A stretch of 64,000 bases of DNA from Telmatactis stephensoni (GCA_029948255.1 JALIZF010001549.1:186001-250000), one strand, 5' to 3'. Positions 22,535 through 33,789 are shown, counted from the stretch's first letter. Notes: generated by a model from the sequence alone, not told the origin. Made by a program: numbers and translations.

Positions 22535-23848
22535 TGTCTTGAAAACCCGTTGGTGGGACAGAACAGGCAGCAGACTTGTTTGGGGTCTCCAAAACTGAAG
22601 GTTTAATGTGACTGATGTTAATTGCACTCTAATTGATAGTTAATTACATTCTCTCTTTGATGACATCATAATTAGAGATTACACAGGCAACCCATTTACA
22701 TTTTAATATAATATATTTACGACACCCTCCCGGGCAGCCAAAAAATACAAGCATTACGTTTTTCAGAGATTTCTTCAGTAGTCCTAATAGTCGTATGTAG
22801 GACCCTGCCCACCAAATGGGGTTCTTTGTCCCTTGTATTAGGAGTAATTTCTTATTGTTGGTAGTGACGCTTCTTCTAGTCTTCAAGCTTCGTACACTAC
22901 TTTGTCTGTCATCTGATCTTGACAGTGTCTTCATTTTCCTTTCATTGTGGTCATTTGTTTCCTTATGATGATGAGCTTTTTCACGTTTGATTCTGTTGCT
23001 ACCATGTTCTTTGGGTAGAGATGCATTTTTGATTAGCCGTTGCTGTGAGATGCTGCTGTGCCTTTGGACCTTTTGGTTCTTCGGATACACTCCTAGTTTA
23101 TCTGGTTGAATGGATTCTAGGTCATCGGTTGGGTTTCTGCTTTTCTTTTCTTGCTTCTTCAGACTGTGCAGTGGTACAAGTGCTCCCGTGTTTGCTGCAA
23201 CAGTGGTTTCGATTGCATTGTTTTCCCCTAATTCTGTGCATCGTGATGACTCTAGGTTTGTCGCTAGGAGTGCTGAGAATGGGCTTCGGTGCGTTTTGCT
23301 GTTTACTTCGTTTAGCTGGCTGCGGTTCTTTGAATCGATCAGCTTCTGGATTTTGGAGATGCGAATTAACAGTTGGTCTTGGTCGTCAAGAGCCGCTTCA
23401 ACTTCTCTATCGATTGATTCTTGATCGTCAAAGGTCATGGCTAACTTTATGTCTAGTGCCGATGTTTCGTCCAGTTTTGTTCTAGCTTGGTTGAGTAGTT
23501 TCTCTACTTCTGACAGACTGGTAGTTTCAAAATCTATAAATAGTTCTGCTTGACTGACAAAGTGCTTGCACTGCTTTCTGGATGTTGTTCTGCTGTGTCG
23601 TAGTGCCTGCCTATTCTGCCCCCGGGACATGGTTTTAGTTCCCGGGTTTCGGCACCAGTGTCTTGAAAACCCGTTGGTGGGACAGAACAGGCAGCAGACT
23701 TGTTTGGGGTTTCCAAAACTGAAGGTTTAATGTGACTGATGTTAATTGCACTCTAATTGATAGTTAATTACATTCTCTCTTTGATGACAACATAATTAGA
23801 GATTACACAGGCAACCCATTTACATTTTAATATAATATATTTACGACA
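22535..23848 (-). mobile_element. Non-autonomous LTR retrotransposon, copy 2
   Basis: Same 1314-bp structure as copy 1 at an offset of exactly 2658 bp. LTRs are 22535-22724 and 23659-23848, the target duplication CTATG is at 22530-22534 and 23849-23853, and the primer-binding site is at 23640-23657. The flanking monomers are also the same as in copy 1, so this copy arose by duplication of element plus satellite and not by a second insertion. Small differences include gggtctcc for gggtttcc in the left LTR and gacaacat for gacatcat in the right LTR. Confidence 0.9.
22644..23630 (-). CDS. Gag-like protein of the non-autonomous LTR element, copy 2
   Basis: 328 codons, open, nearly identical to the frame in copy 1. 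The visible differences cluster in the basic region and after it (Ala to Thr in HHHKE-NDH, Lys to Asn, Thr to Ser, Gln to Lys, Leu to Gln), while the N-terminal coiled coil is unchanged. Start and stop have the same relation to primer site and LTR. The lack of stop codons in both copies fits recent duplication; by itself it does not prove selection. Confidence 0.6.
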   Translation of the reverse strand: MSRGQNRQALRHSRTTSRKQCKHFVSQAELFIDFETTSLSEVEKLLNQARTKLDETSALDIKLAMTFDDQESIDREVEAALDDQDQLLIRISKIQKLIDSKNRSQLNEVNSKTHRSPFSALLATNLESSRCTELGENNAIETTVAANTGALVPLHSLKKQEKKSRNPTDDLESIQPDKLGVYPKNQKVQRHSSISQQRLIKNASLPKEHGSNRIKREKAHHHKETNDHNERKMKTLSRSDDRQSSVRSLKTRRSVTTNNKKLLLIQGTKNPIWWAGSYIRLLGLLKKSLKNVMLVFFGCPGGCRKYIILKCKWVACVISNYDVIKERM

Positions 23849-25707
23849 CTATGGACATTTGCTACCGTCCACATATCGCGCCAGCGCAATCTATGGACCA
23901 CGTACTTTGAAGTCCATAGTTCGCACTGTGGACTTTTGCTAGCGTCCACATATCGCGCCAGAGCAATCTATGGACCAAAACACCATGTACTATACTATGC
24001 ACTTTGAATCCATAGTTCGCACTATGGACTTTTGCTAGCGTCCACATATCGCGCCAGCGCAATCTATGGACCATGTACTTTGAATCCATAGTTCGCACTG
24101 TGGACTTTTGCTAGCGTCCACATATCGCGCCAGAGCAATCTATGGACCATGTACTTTGAATCCATAGTTCGCACTATGGACTTTTGCTAGCGTCCACATA
24201 TCGCGCCAGCGCAATCTATGGACCATGTACTTTGAATCCATAGTTCGCACTGTGGACTTTTGCTAGCGTCCACATATCGCGCCAGATCGAGCAATCTATG
24301 GACCAAAACACCATGTACTATACTATGCACTTTGAATCCATAGTTCGCACTGTTGACTTTTGTTGCCGTCCACATATCGCGCCAGCGCAATCTATGGACC
24401 ATGTACTTTGAATCCATAGTTCGCACTGTGGACTTTTGCTAGCGTCCACATATCGCGCCAGAGCAATCTATGGACCAAAACACCATGTACTATACTATGC
24501 ACTTTGAATCCATAGTTCGCACTATGGACTTTTGCTGGCGTCCACATATCGCGCCAGCGCAATCTATGGACCATGTACTTTGAATCCATAGTTCGCACTG
24601 TGGACTTTTGCTAGCGTCCACATATCGCGCCAGAGCAATCTATAGACCAAAACACCATGTACTATACTATGCACTTTGAATCCATAGTTCGCACTAGGGA
24701 CTTTTGCTGGCGTCCACATATCGCGCCAGCGCAATCTATGGACCAAAACACCATGTACTACACTATGCACTTTGAATTCATAGTTCGCACTATGGACATT
24801 TGCTACCGTCCACATATCGCGCCAGCGCAATCTATGGGCCACGTACTTTGAAGTCCATAGTTCGCATTATAGACTTTTTCTAGCGTCCACATATCGCGCC
24901 AGCGCAATCTATGGACCATGTACTTTGAATCCATAGTTCGCACTGTGGACTTTTGCTAGCGTCCACATATCGCGCCAGCGCAATCTATGGACCATGTACT
25001 TTGAATCCATAGTTCGCATTGTGGACTTTTGCTAGCGTCCACATATCGCGCCAGCGCAATCTATGGACCATGTACTTTGAATCCATAGTTCGCACTGTGG
25101 ACTTTTGCTAGCGTCCACATATCGCGCCAGAGCAATCTATGGACCAAAACACCATGTACTATACTATGCACTTTGAATCCATAGTTCGCACTATGGACTT
25201 TTGCTGGCGTCCACATATCGCGCCAGCGCAATCTATGGACCAAAACACCATGTACTATACTATGCACTTTGAATCCATAGTTCGCACTATGGACTTTTGC
25301 TGGCGTCCACATATCGCGCCAGCGTAATCTATGGACCATGTACTTTGAATCCATAGTTCGCACTATGGACTTTTGCTAGCGTCCACATATCGCGCCAGCG
25401 CAATCTATGGACCATGTACTTTGAATCCATAGTTCGCACTGTGGACTTTTGCTAGCGTCCACATATCGCGCCAGAGCAATCTATGGACCAAAACACCATG
25501 TACTATACTATGCACTTTGAATCCATAGTTCGCACTAGGGACTTTTGCTGGCGTCCACATATCGCGCCAGCGCAATCTATGGACCAAAACACCATGTACT
25601 ACACTATGCACTTTGAATCCATAGTTCGCACTATGGACATTTGCTACCGTCCACATATCGCGCCAGCGCAATCTATGGACCACGTACTTTGAAGTCCATA
25701 GTTCGCA
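23849..25707 (+). repeat. Satellite array B, segment 4
   Basis: Forward monomers continuing from copy 2 to 25707, where a partial unit (ttcgcattata) meets an interspersed repeat. One monomer near 24285 carries a small internal duplication (agatcgagc). Confidence 0.95.
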
Positions 25708-25856
25708 TTATATGAAGTTAGATCAAGTTGATAGAGGTGCGCCTTTTCATCTTTTGTTTATCATTTCACTTATATCTTTATAAAAAGCTAGAAAACTTAA
25801 GATTCGCTCGATATATTTTTTTCTAACTTCAGTATCATTTTCCAAACGAACAGTTA
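25708..25856 (+). repeat. Fragment of interspersed repeat (family of 35138 and 47140)
   Basis: gatcaagttgatagaggtgc and the following 90 bases match 35640-35755 closely; the last part (ccaaacgaacagttattg) matches 47303-47320. It is a rearranged fragment that forms the right border of the satellite array. No gene. Confidence 0.7.
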
Positions 25857-26783
25857 TTGAATGTGTCGACGATACTTGAACAACTTATGTACAAAAGAAT
25901 GCTGTCATATCTGGATTGTAATAATGTTTTATTTAATTACCAATTTGGCTTTAGGAAAAAATATTCCACAGTTCTGGCTATAGCTGAAACGATCGATAAC
26001 CTTCTTTCTGCTATAGATAATGGGCTTTTCACTTGTGGTCTTTTTATAGATTTTTCTAAAGCTTTCGATACCGTTAATCATTTTATTCTACTTTCTAAGC
26101 TTTATCACTATGGCTTTCGTGGTATTTCAAATGAATGGTTTAAAAGTTATTTGTCAAATCGGAAACAGTTTGTTGATTTTAATGGATATATCTCTAATTA
26201 TGTCACAACGGTTTGTGGAGTACCTCAAGGATCTGTCCTTGGTCCTATTTTGTTTCTAATATATATTAACGACATCTGTAACTGTAGTTCTCTTTTAAAA
26301 TTTCGTTTATTCGCAGACGATACAAATCTTTTTCTTGAGCACAAGAATCTTAATCACTTAAATGAATTGGCAAATACTGAGCTCCAGTATGTATCGGATT
26401 GGATAAGAGCTAACAAACTTTCTCTGAATATCAAGAAATCCAAATTTATGATAATTTCATCTTCAAAGAAGAATTCTATAGATCATCCCTGCAATATTCA
26501 AATTAATGATGCACAACTTGAGCAGACGGATGTAATCAAATATCTAGGCATTTACATTGATCAAAGCCTTACGTGGAAATACCAAATTAATGTTGTTTGC
26601 AAAAAGGTTTCCAAAAATATTGGTGTACTTTCTAAATTGAGACATTATGTGGATATGGACACACTAAGAATGGTCTACTTTTCGTTAATTTATCCGTATC
26701 TACATTATGGTGCCCTAACATGGAGGAACACTTACAAATCTAGATTGAACCAACTCAATGTTCTTAATAAATATAAAAATTAG
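25857..26783 (+). pseudogene. LINE reverse transcriptase, partial
   Basis: 308 codons cover the RT domain of a non-LTR retrotransposon: NYQFGFRKKYST, then LFIDFSKAFDTVNH (motif A), VCGVPQGSVLGPILFLIYIN (motif B), FRLFADDTNLF (catalytic FADD, motif C), and the thumb region ending NKYKN. The endonuclease and the C-terminal part are missing on either side. The catalytic residues are intact, but the first residues are an arbitrary open-frame start, so this is a truncated copy and not a gene. At the 3' side it meets the inverted-repeat element at 26792. Confidence 0.85.
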
Positions 26784-28212
26784 GTACTACCTAATAGCGG
26801 AGCTCCCATTTCAATTCTAATATTTTTTTTTATGTTCTTGATTCAAAGTTGGAATGAAGATTATGAAAGTGAAAATTAAGGCATTTGCTTTGATTTGTAT
26901 ATACTCTCACCCTTTGGTCTCCTGTAAGTTGTATGGGCTTGTAAGCTTGTAAGTGACCTTTATTATAGTATATTTTAATATTCAGATACACTGTCAGATT
27001 TCATAATTGACTGTGTAGTGGTTCATAATTGTCAGGTATGGAAAGCAAAAATCTCCAAAACCTTATTTCATTGATACAAATAATCAAACCTTTTCAACAT
27101 CCTGGATATTGCAGAACTACATATCTTGAGTTGTTTGTTTTCACTATATTTTTACATCTTGTTAATTTTTTTGTGGTTTAGATGTTGTTTTGTTTTCTAA
27201 TGGCATACTAGGTGAATACTTGTCTCTTCCAGATTACACTGATAATACAATTTAAAGTGATGATAAAAATAGCTACTTGACACAACAAGAAAACAAGGAA
27301 TTACTGAAGTATTTTTAATTTGCATTTACTAGTGAAGTCTCATATGGGCTCAAGGAGCAACAACTCTAGTTCAGTTGTATGCAAAATTCCTTCCTTTTTT
27401 ATGTCAATCAGTTTCATTAAATTCCAGACCGCCCCAAACTTGAACTGTATATACACATTATTCAGGTTGAAATGAGTTCAAAATCAAATTTTTATAAATT
27501 TTATTATTAAAAAAGTCGTGCAAAAAGTTCACTGGAAAACAAAATGTCATTGTACATTTACTTGAGTGTTTGTCTAAACTTGGCCACAGTTCTACGTGCA
27601 AAAACGTTTATTTTTTCACAGTCATCAATCCCAAATAAAAGATAAATGATCAAATAATGTACAACGGACTTTTTGACATCAGAGTTTTTTCTCTCAGGGT
27701 CTTTACCTTGAAGTGCTTTCCTTGTTGTCTTTCGAAGCGTAGTGCTCAGTCCTTGTTTCACACTCGATGCAGACGATTCTTAATTTTCAACTTTGGCTAG
27801 ATTTTTAAGCAGCTTTACTGAAGGCATCTTCACGAAACGAAGAATACACAATCCTCAATGACTCATTCATCACGAGAAGTGTTTTGAAGCTACGAAATTC
27901 AAAACCAACTAAAAAAGTCGTCCAGCTTTGTAAATGTTCTCCGTTGTGTCCTTCGTCTTTCGAGCAGTTTTTGAAACGACACCGGGCCCGAAAAAAATTC
28001 AAACGTACGGTATTTTTTTCTTTAACTCGTCAAGATTAGCACAGATTAATGATCATGAAAATTGCTAAATTTTTACGAGGTTTTCAGAATGATATTTTCA
28101 AGTTTTGTAAGTTAAAACTGCAAGGAAACTTGTAAATTTTCAGTTTTCAAAGTGTCAGCGCGCGTCAAGTTAATTGGCGCCAAAAATCAATCAGCCAATC
28201 AGCATCGCGATG

Positions 28213-28241
28213 GGCACGGACGGACGGACGGACGGACGGAA
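28213..28241 (+). repeat. GGAC microsatellite
   Basis: About six ggac units in a row, inside the right part of the 1.56-kb element. Confidence 0.85.
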
Positions 28242-28312
28242 GTGACGTATACTCAAGCCATGAAAAATCAACTCGATGGGTTACCATTTTTTCTTAGGTA
28301 TGGTGCTCCGCT

Positions 28313-28335
28313 CGCGCGGGCCTTCGGCCCGCGCG
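28313..28335. repeat. GC-rich perfect hairpin
   Basis: cgcgcgggcc / ttc / ggcccgcgcg: 10-bp perfect stem with a 3-base loop, 15 bases inside the right terminal repeat of the 1.56-kb element. Much more GC-rich than the surroundings. Confidence 0.85.
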
Positions 28336-28350
28336 GGAGCTCCGCTATTA

Positions 28351-29045
28351 ACTCACGGTGTACCACAGGGATCCGTCCTAGGTCCGCTTCTGTTCTTAAT
28401 ATACATTAACGATTTACCAAATTGCCTTAAATATTCAAACCATAGCCTTTATGCTGATGATGCACAAATTTATACTTCTAGCACTAGTTGTACTGATTTA
28501 AACACTAAATCAAACTGTGATCTAGCACTCCTACATGATTGGCTTAAAGCTAACAGACTTAATCTCCACCCTGATAAGACTAAGAGTATTCTCTTTGGGA
28601 CGCGTCAAAGACTTAGAGATCAAAACTTAGAAATTAATATTCATGGTTATAACATCGTCCCAAACGACGAAATTAAGTCGCTTGGGTTCTGTTAGATAAG
28701 AATTCAAACTGGGGCGCTCATGTGGACTTGATTCTGAAAACGACGAAATCTGCTTTGGGTGCCCTAAAACGGATTAAACCGTTTGTTCCTAGACAAACAC
28801 TAATAAATTTTTATAAGAGCTTAGTTGTGCCCTATTTTGATTACTGTGCTGACGTCTGGGGTGATAAAACAAAACCTTACAGACAAGCTTCAGAAAGTGC
28901 AAAATAGGGCAGCAAGGATAATTACTGGTGCCACCTATGACGTGAGATCTTGAGATATTATAAAATCTTTAGGTTGGCAACAACTACACATAAGACGAGA
29001 TAGGTGGTTGGCCATATTAATGTTTAAATGTCTGATCAATGTAAG
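28351..29045 (+). pseudogene. LINE reverse transcriptase, C-terminal half, frameshifted
   Basis: Starts at motif B (THGVPQGSVLGPLLFLIYIN) immediately after the right end of the inverted-repeat element, then LYADDAQIY (motif C) and LKANRLNLHPDKTKS. A frameshift at about 28690 moves the thumb region (FVPRQTLINFYKSLVVPYFD) into another frame, and a further shift and a stop lie near 28900-28955, after which LGWQQLHIRRDRW is still recognisable. It is not the second half of the LINE at 25857, because that copy has its own motifs B and C. Probable CR1/Jockey-like relic. Confidence 0.8.
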
Positions 29046-29312
29046 CTTGATTTATCATGGATACGGAATGTTGCTGTTACCAAAGTGGTGAAATTGTCGT
29101 GTCAATAAAGAAAGGTATGTTTTAGGAAAGGAATCTAAAAAATCATTGAGATGATGTTGTTTTAAGATATTCTTAGATCGGGTAAAGAACAAACTATTGT
29201 CATGTTACGTAATTCACTGAAATCCTGACAATGGTATGTTAGTATGTGTAGGTTGATGGAACAACTAGAAGATATGAAAATAATCAACAAATCATCTTTC
29301 TTTAGAACTTAC

Positions 29313-29640
29313 CAATCTTGCAGGTGACACCAACTTCCCAGCTATGGTAACAGTCTGCATTTCCCCATCCATAATGACTACAGTTGGCAATGGACATTTC
29401 TGTACCACCACAAGCAAGGTCTCTCAGCCACACTATGCCTTTGACAGGACTAAAGTTTGTGTGTCTAAGAACTTGTACTCCAGGGTACCCAAGCATACGA
29501 CAAACCACCTCAGCGTCGTTCTTGTCCCATCCACTATTACATACAGTACCCCACACACCATGGTACCTGACATCAAGTCGACCAGAATTTGCATTGGTGA
29601 CACCCCTCCAGCTAAACAAACTTGAACCGGTGGAGGAGCT
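29313..29640 (-). pseudogene. SRCR exon, type b, with 5-base insertion
   Basis: Encodes a scavenger-receptor cysteine-rich domain: GRLDVRYHGVWGTVCNSGW, AEVVCRMLGYPGVQ, LACGGTEMSIANCSHYGWG, VGVTCKIG. It ends in a good donor (ATTG/GTAAGT on the minus strand, exon end 29313). Compared with the related exons at 46242 and 57510, five extra bases near 29590 shift the frame between LAGG and NSGR, so the start of the domain is out of frame. SRCR domains are extracellular ligand-binding modules of innate immunity and matrix receptors. Sequence downstream (29220-29312) is an inverted match to 60422-60520, which shows a shared origin with the plus-strand cluster. Confidence 0.8.
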
Positions 29641-29711
29641 TTAAATGGAATTAACAAACTTCAATTGACTGCCTTCAATTATATATTTATATTTACCTCT
29701 AAACTCCTCAC

Positions 29712-30090
<379 letters not shown>

Positions 30091-30329
30091 CTCTTCTAAA
30101 ACACAGAATTAGTAAATATTGGACGGCCTGTATTTTACATTCTTAGGAAGGAAAATTATCCGTGTATGCAATTTATTTCAATTTTACCTCATGTCAAGCT
30201 ATTCCCACAAACAATTGAAGCATATCATGCATCTTGACTGTGATCACAACTAACGCGGAGACCTTGATATCAGCGTTCAATAGATGTTTCATATCCATGA
30301 CAATTCAGATAGTTAGGATAAATGGGACC

Positions 30330-30445
30330 ACTTTCTTGACTTTAGCAACCAGCTGACACTGCTCTGGATGTTTCAACATGCATATACGACACATCACATA
30401 AGCGTCTCGTAAGTCCCAGTTGGCATTACAGATAGTGTTCTATGA
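30330..30445 (-). pseudogene. SRCR exon fragment
   Basis: The minus strand reads TICNANWDLRDAYVMCRICM, the N-terminal half of an SRCR domain (compare VCDDGWD and VVCRMLG). The rest is missing. Same strand and spacing as the neighbouring SRCR exons. Confidence 0.55.
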
Positions 30446-30489
30446 ACAGTTATTTCTCATTTCTACACGGCTATCATTTTGACTTACAA

Positions 30490-30900
30490 CATAAAAATAA
30501 TAATAATATAATGCATTTATATTGCGCCTATACAAATATGCTCTAGCTAGGCGCATGGGAAAGAGGGGGGGGGGGGAAGTCATTTTAAATTATAAGCTAA
30601 CTTGAAAAGATGAGTTTTCAGTGAAGACTTGAACAATGACAGAGAAGTTGTAGTCCTTATATAAGACGGAAGAGAGTTCCAAAGTTCAGGGGCACACACA
30701 CAGAACGAACGACCACCATATGACTTAACACGAGAGTTTTTACGAACAAGTTGTATATCAGTAAAAGAGCGAAGATTTCTTGTACTTTCAATAGCGGCTT
30801 TATTTTTAGTATTTTTAACATTAGTATTTATTATTTTAATTTAGTAATTTTTTTTGAAAAAAAATAGTAATTTAGTTTTAATTATAGTATTTTATAATTT
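30490..30900. repeat. Probable interspersed repeat, non-coding
   Basis: AT-rich sequence with an attgcgcctatacaaa-type block, a G run (30566-30577) and no coherent reading frame. It separates SRCR debris from a LINE fragment. The family is not recognised. Confidence 0.3.
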
Positions 30901-30912
30901 TTTTAGTTACAA

Positions 30913-30983
30913 ATGCATACATGCAAACATATATATATATGCATACATGCACACATACACGCACGCATACAAACATACATTTC
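30913..30983 (+). repeat. Simple-sequence tract (ATAC/ATGC-type)
   Basis: catacatgcaaacatatata-type imperfect repeats immediately upstream of the LINE fragment. Confidence 0.7.
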
Positions 30984-30989
30984 TCACTC

Positions 30990-31400
30990 AACTGTTAACA
31001 TGTTTGCTGACGATACTGCTCTGTATTATTCCTCTAACAATGCTGACGAGATCCTGAGAAGGCTTAATGATGACCTTGAAAATATCTCCAAATGGATTAT
31101 ACTAAATTGTTTGGCATTGAACCCTAAGAAGTGTGAGTTTATGGTCGTTGGTTCACCTCAGAGACTCAGACTTGTTAGGTTTGGCACATTGATGCTAAAT
31201 GGGATTCCCATAAAGAGGGTAGAGGCCTTTAAATACCTTGGCATCGTAATCGACAGTAACATCTATTGGTCAAGTCACACTGACTACCTGTGTAAAAAGG
31301 TCTCCTCGAGAATCGGTATCCTTAAACGCATGATACCTTGCCTTACATTACCATCAGCTCAAACTGTGTACAAGACAACTATTCAATCTTTGTTATACGG
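30990..31400 (+). pseudogene. LINE reverse transcriptase fragment
   Basis: Begins at the catalytic box (TVNMFADDTALYYSS), followed by LNDDLENISKWI, LNPKKCEFMVVG, FKYLGIVIDSNIYWSSH and SRIGILKRMIPCL, which are the palm end and thumb of a non-LTR RT. Motifs A and B and the endonuclease are absent. After about 31400 the similarity stops. The preceding simple-sequence tract suggests a 5'-truncated or rearranged copy. Confidence 0.75.
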
Positions 31401-31499
31401 GCGATCAGTAATCATAATAAGAATTAAAATGGGTAAAACGTTAACTGACCTAAACATTTGTAAAAGGTTCCAAATTTTTGGCCTCTCCTGTAGGCCTTC

Positions 31500-32175
31500 G
31501 TCAGGAAATTAATGAATATTCCAACTGCCAAAATTACTTGATTTGTTCCAAGGGTCTTAACAATGGCATGTAAGCCCTTGGGAACGACTAACGCTAGAGC
31601 GGACTTTTTTTTAAAGTATTTAACTCTTTATTCTGAAATTATTCATACAGTTTTTTGTTTTTTTTACAAGTTGGGTTTGAAATAGCTATTTTTTTACAAA
31701 TTGTTTTTGTTTTGTTGTTGTTGTTGTTGTTGTTATTTTTTTTTTTTTTTTTTTCATAGATTACTGGTAAAGGGCTTTCCCTTATTTCACTTTTCTGGCC
31801 TCGTGAACAACAAGCTCACCATTTTTGAGAGTCGTCTATGAACAAAATTTTGATAATAGGCCAGCACAAGCCAGAACTCAGTAAGGGTATTAACAAGTGA
31901 GCGAGAGTTCACTACATGCTTGCGCATATCGCTCATTTTAGTATATCGATATACATTTTTGCCTTAAAATTAAGGGACGACATTAGCATGGGATAACTTT
32001 TAACGTCTGAATCCTTCAAAACGGCCTAATCCCTAAGTCCGCGCTCCAAGTATTGAAACTAAATTGGTCCATATTAAGTGATTTTAATCTTTTATTTATT
32101 TATTTATTTATTTATTTCATTTTTGATATTAAAAGAATTAAACTGTAGAGGCTTTAACTGTAGAAGCTAGTAAGA
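31500..32175. other. Non-coding stretch with microsatellites
   Basis: No gene seen. Contains a TTG/T-rich tract (31700-31755) and a TTTA tract (32092-32118). Confidence 0.6.
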
Positions 32176-32179
32176 CTTG

Positions 32180-32660
32180 TTATACTTTTGATTGTTTAGA
32201 TTCGTTCCACAAATTATTTTTCCTCTCTCCTTTTATGTTTCCTATTATCATACAATTCGTCGAGTTTATTTTCAAGTTTCTTGTGGAGTTGAGCTTTCCG
32301 TGTTGAATCAAGCTTTTTAGGTTTTTGAGGGTCCATCTTTTCCAGGCCTTTGCGTGCAAGAAATTTGGCCTGGTCATCACAGCCGTGAACTTCAGGAATG
32401 CGATGTGATAAGCAGAAAAAATCTGAGCAGCATCAACATTTTTGTCCAAATATATTAATGTACTGTTAACAAGATTCAAAGGAATACCAAGTATCCTTCT
32501 TCGTAAACTGTTCAGCAAGCATGGCATCAAAATCTTAATTCTTTGAGTTTGGACGCGGATTTACTTATAGGAGTTCTGCCCTGATTCATGTACTTTGCTT
32601 TGAGCTTCTTTTCTGTTTTCTCTAACACCTTTTCTGCAAGCGGTTTTTGACTACAGTATC
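32180..32660 (-). pseudogene. Degraded lysine-rich coding remnant, unrecognised
   Basis: On the minus strand one frame gives KPLAEKVLEKTEKKLKAKYM at about 32560-32650, and a second frame gives charged coiled-coil-like sequence (KAQLHKKLENKLDELYDNR) at about 32220-32310. A third frame is open between 32180 and 32530 without looking like protein. The alternation of frames suggests a pseudogene, perhaps of a coiled-coil protein. I do not recognise the parent. Confidence 0.3.
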
Positions 32661-32699
32661 GCTGTACCTATGCTGCTGCTCACATCGCAGTTAATATCG

Positions 32700-33065
32700 C
32701 AGGTTGCATGTTGGGATTAATATTGTTATGACTATTAACAGCAACAAACATAACAAAATATCAAGGTGTTATAGAGTTTTTGCACGACTAGTATACGTGA
32801 AGCAGCCGTGTTGAATAGCAGATTTTTTCCCGAAGCATTGAGATTATTTCTAATTTAATAATTTATTTCAGTTTCCATGTGTTCTAGCGCTTGCGCACTT
32901 ATTTTACACATTTTACTCTCACACTCACTACCTCTACATTAAATCTTTTCGGCATACATCGCTCAACTCACATTAATGTTGATTTTTGCTGAGGAAGGAA
33001 AAAAGTTGGAGACCCCTGAGAAAAAAAAAACTTTTGGTATGGTAGAAAACAACACATCAAATAAA
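32700..33065. other. Stretch without visible features
   Basis: AT-rich; no coherent frame, exon or inverted repeat seen. Confidence 0.5.
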
Positions 33066-33069
33066 GTCA

Positions 33070-33137
33070 CTCTGAACACTCGAGCTGGGACTCGAATCCA
33101 GACCACAGCGGTGAAAGGCCGGTACCAACTAACATGA
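33070..33137 (-). repeat. tRNA-derived SINE-like remnant
   Basis: On the minus strand TTAGTTGGTACCGG resembles a polymerase III A box and GGATTCGAGTCCC a B box about 25 bases on. The arms do not fold into a full cloverleaf, so it is treated as a SINE head or dead tRNA. Confidence 0.45.
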
Positions 33138-33464
33138 TAAAACCATTTTACTCATCCTGCATATTCCAAAATGGTTCATTGCTTTCACATGATCGTACAA
33201 AGACCCGAAAACTGGCTATAGTGTTATTTCTTACCTATCACAAGCTCTTTCTTAGGTTTTCTAACGATAATATACCGTTGATCTCCTTCTCCTTTACTTT
33301 CATGTTCAAGATTCTATTCCTCAGCAAAAGAATGAGCCTAAAGTCTTTCCTGTGACGTCCACTCTGATCTAAATACCAACTTATTGTCTTTAGCCAATAG
33401 GAATTCACAAATTTGATCCTCTGGTTGTTCCCCACATGCATGTGCATTTTTGCTGTTATCTCTC

Positions 33465-33655
33465 CTTCAATGTACCGAATTCGATTTTCAGCTGCTTTGT
33501 AACCAAACATTCAACAGATCACGTGAGCATCTTCTATATGCCAGTAATTATCACAGACTGCTCCCCAGGTCCCTTTGTACTGGATTTCCACTTGACCTAC
33601 ATGGCTTACATTAGTTCCCAGCAGACGAACTTTAATCGCTTTTATCTCGCTCTGT
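33465..33655 (-). pseudogene. SRCR exon, N-terminal half
   Basis: Minus strand: IKVRLLGTNVSHVGQVEI, QYKGTWGAVCDNYWHIEDA and HVIC followed by a TGA stop where other copies have Arg, then MFGYKAAENRIRYIEGE. The C-terminal half of the domain is lost. Same family as the type-a exons. Confidence 0.75.
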
Positions 33656-33789
33656 TTACAAACATTGTTGGAAAATACATTCTAACATCGTTACCTTAGC
33701 CAATCCTGCTTATTGGTTTCATTCACGCTGATATTTTTTTAGCAAAAAAAGAGATCATAACTCTATGATCTTTATACGTGCACCTAGAA

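Larger units (their letters stand above)
26792..28350. mobile_element. 1.56-kb element with 16-bp terminal inverted repeats
   Basis: The left end TAATAGCGGAGCTCCC (26792-26807) is an exact inverted copy of 28335-28350. The interior has no convincing protein. Its left and middle parts are the complete version of the sequences at 1400-3311 and 11322-11850. At the point where those two copies enter satellite DNA (after cttgtaaatttt, 28126-28137) this copy continues with unique sequence, a ggac repeat (28213-28241) and a GC-rich hairpin. The target duplication is not clear. A non-autonomous DNA transposon is the best reading. Confidence 0.65.

Noticed and set aside
11884..25692. Dozens of 60-148-codon open frames in the main array
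   Set aside because: Same reason; 96-bp units are 32 codons without stop codons. No start context, splice sites or protein family.
11851..25707. CRISPR-like array
   Set aside because: The spacers are not unique: the whole 76/96-bp unit repeats head to tail, and the genome is eukaryotic.
11851..25707. CENP-B box in the satellite
   Set aside because: No match to the YTTCGTTGGAARCGGGA pattern was found in the monomer on either strand, so a centromeric role rests only on the higher-order structure.
25857..29045. One LINE interrupted by the 1.56-kb inverted-repeat element
   Set aside because: The left fragment already contains motifs A, B and C, and the right fragment starts again at motif B with a different sequence, so they are two LINEs.
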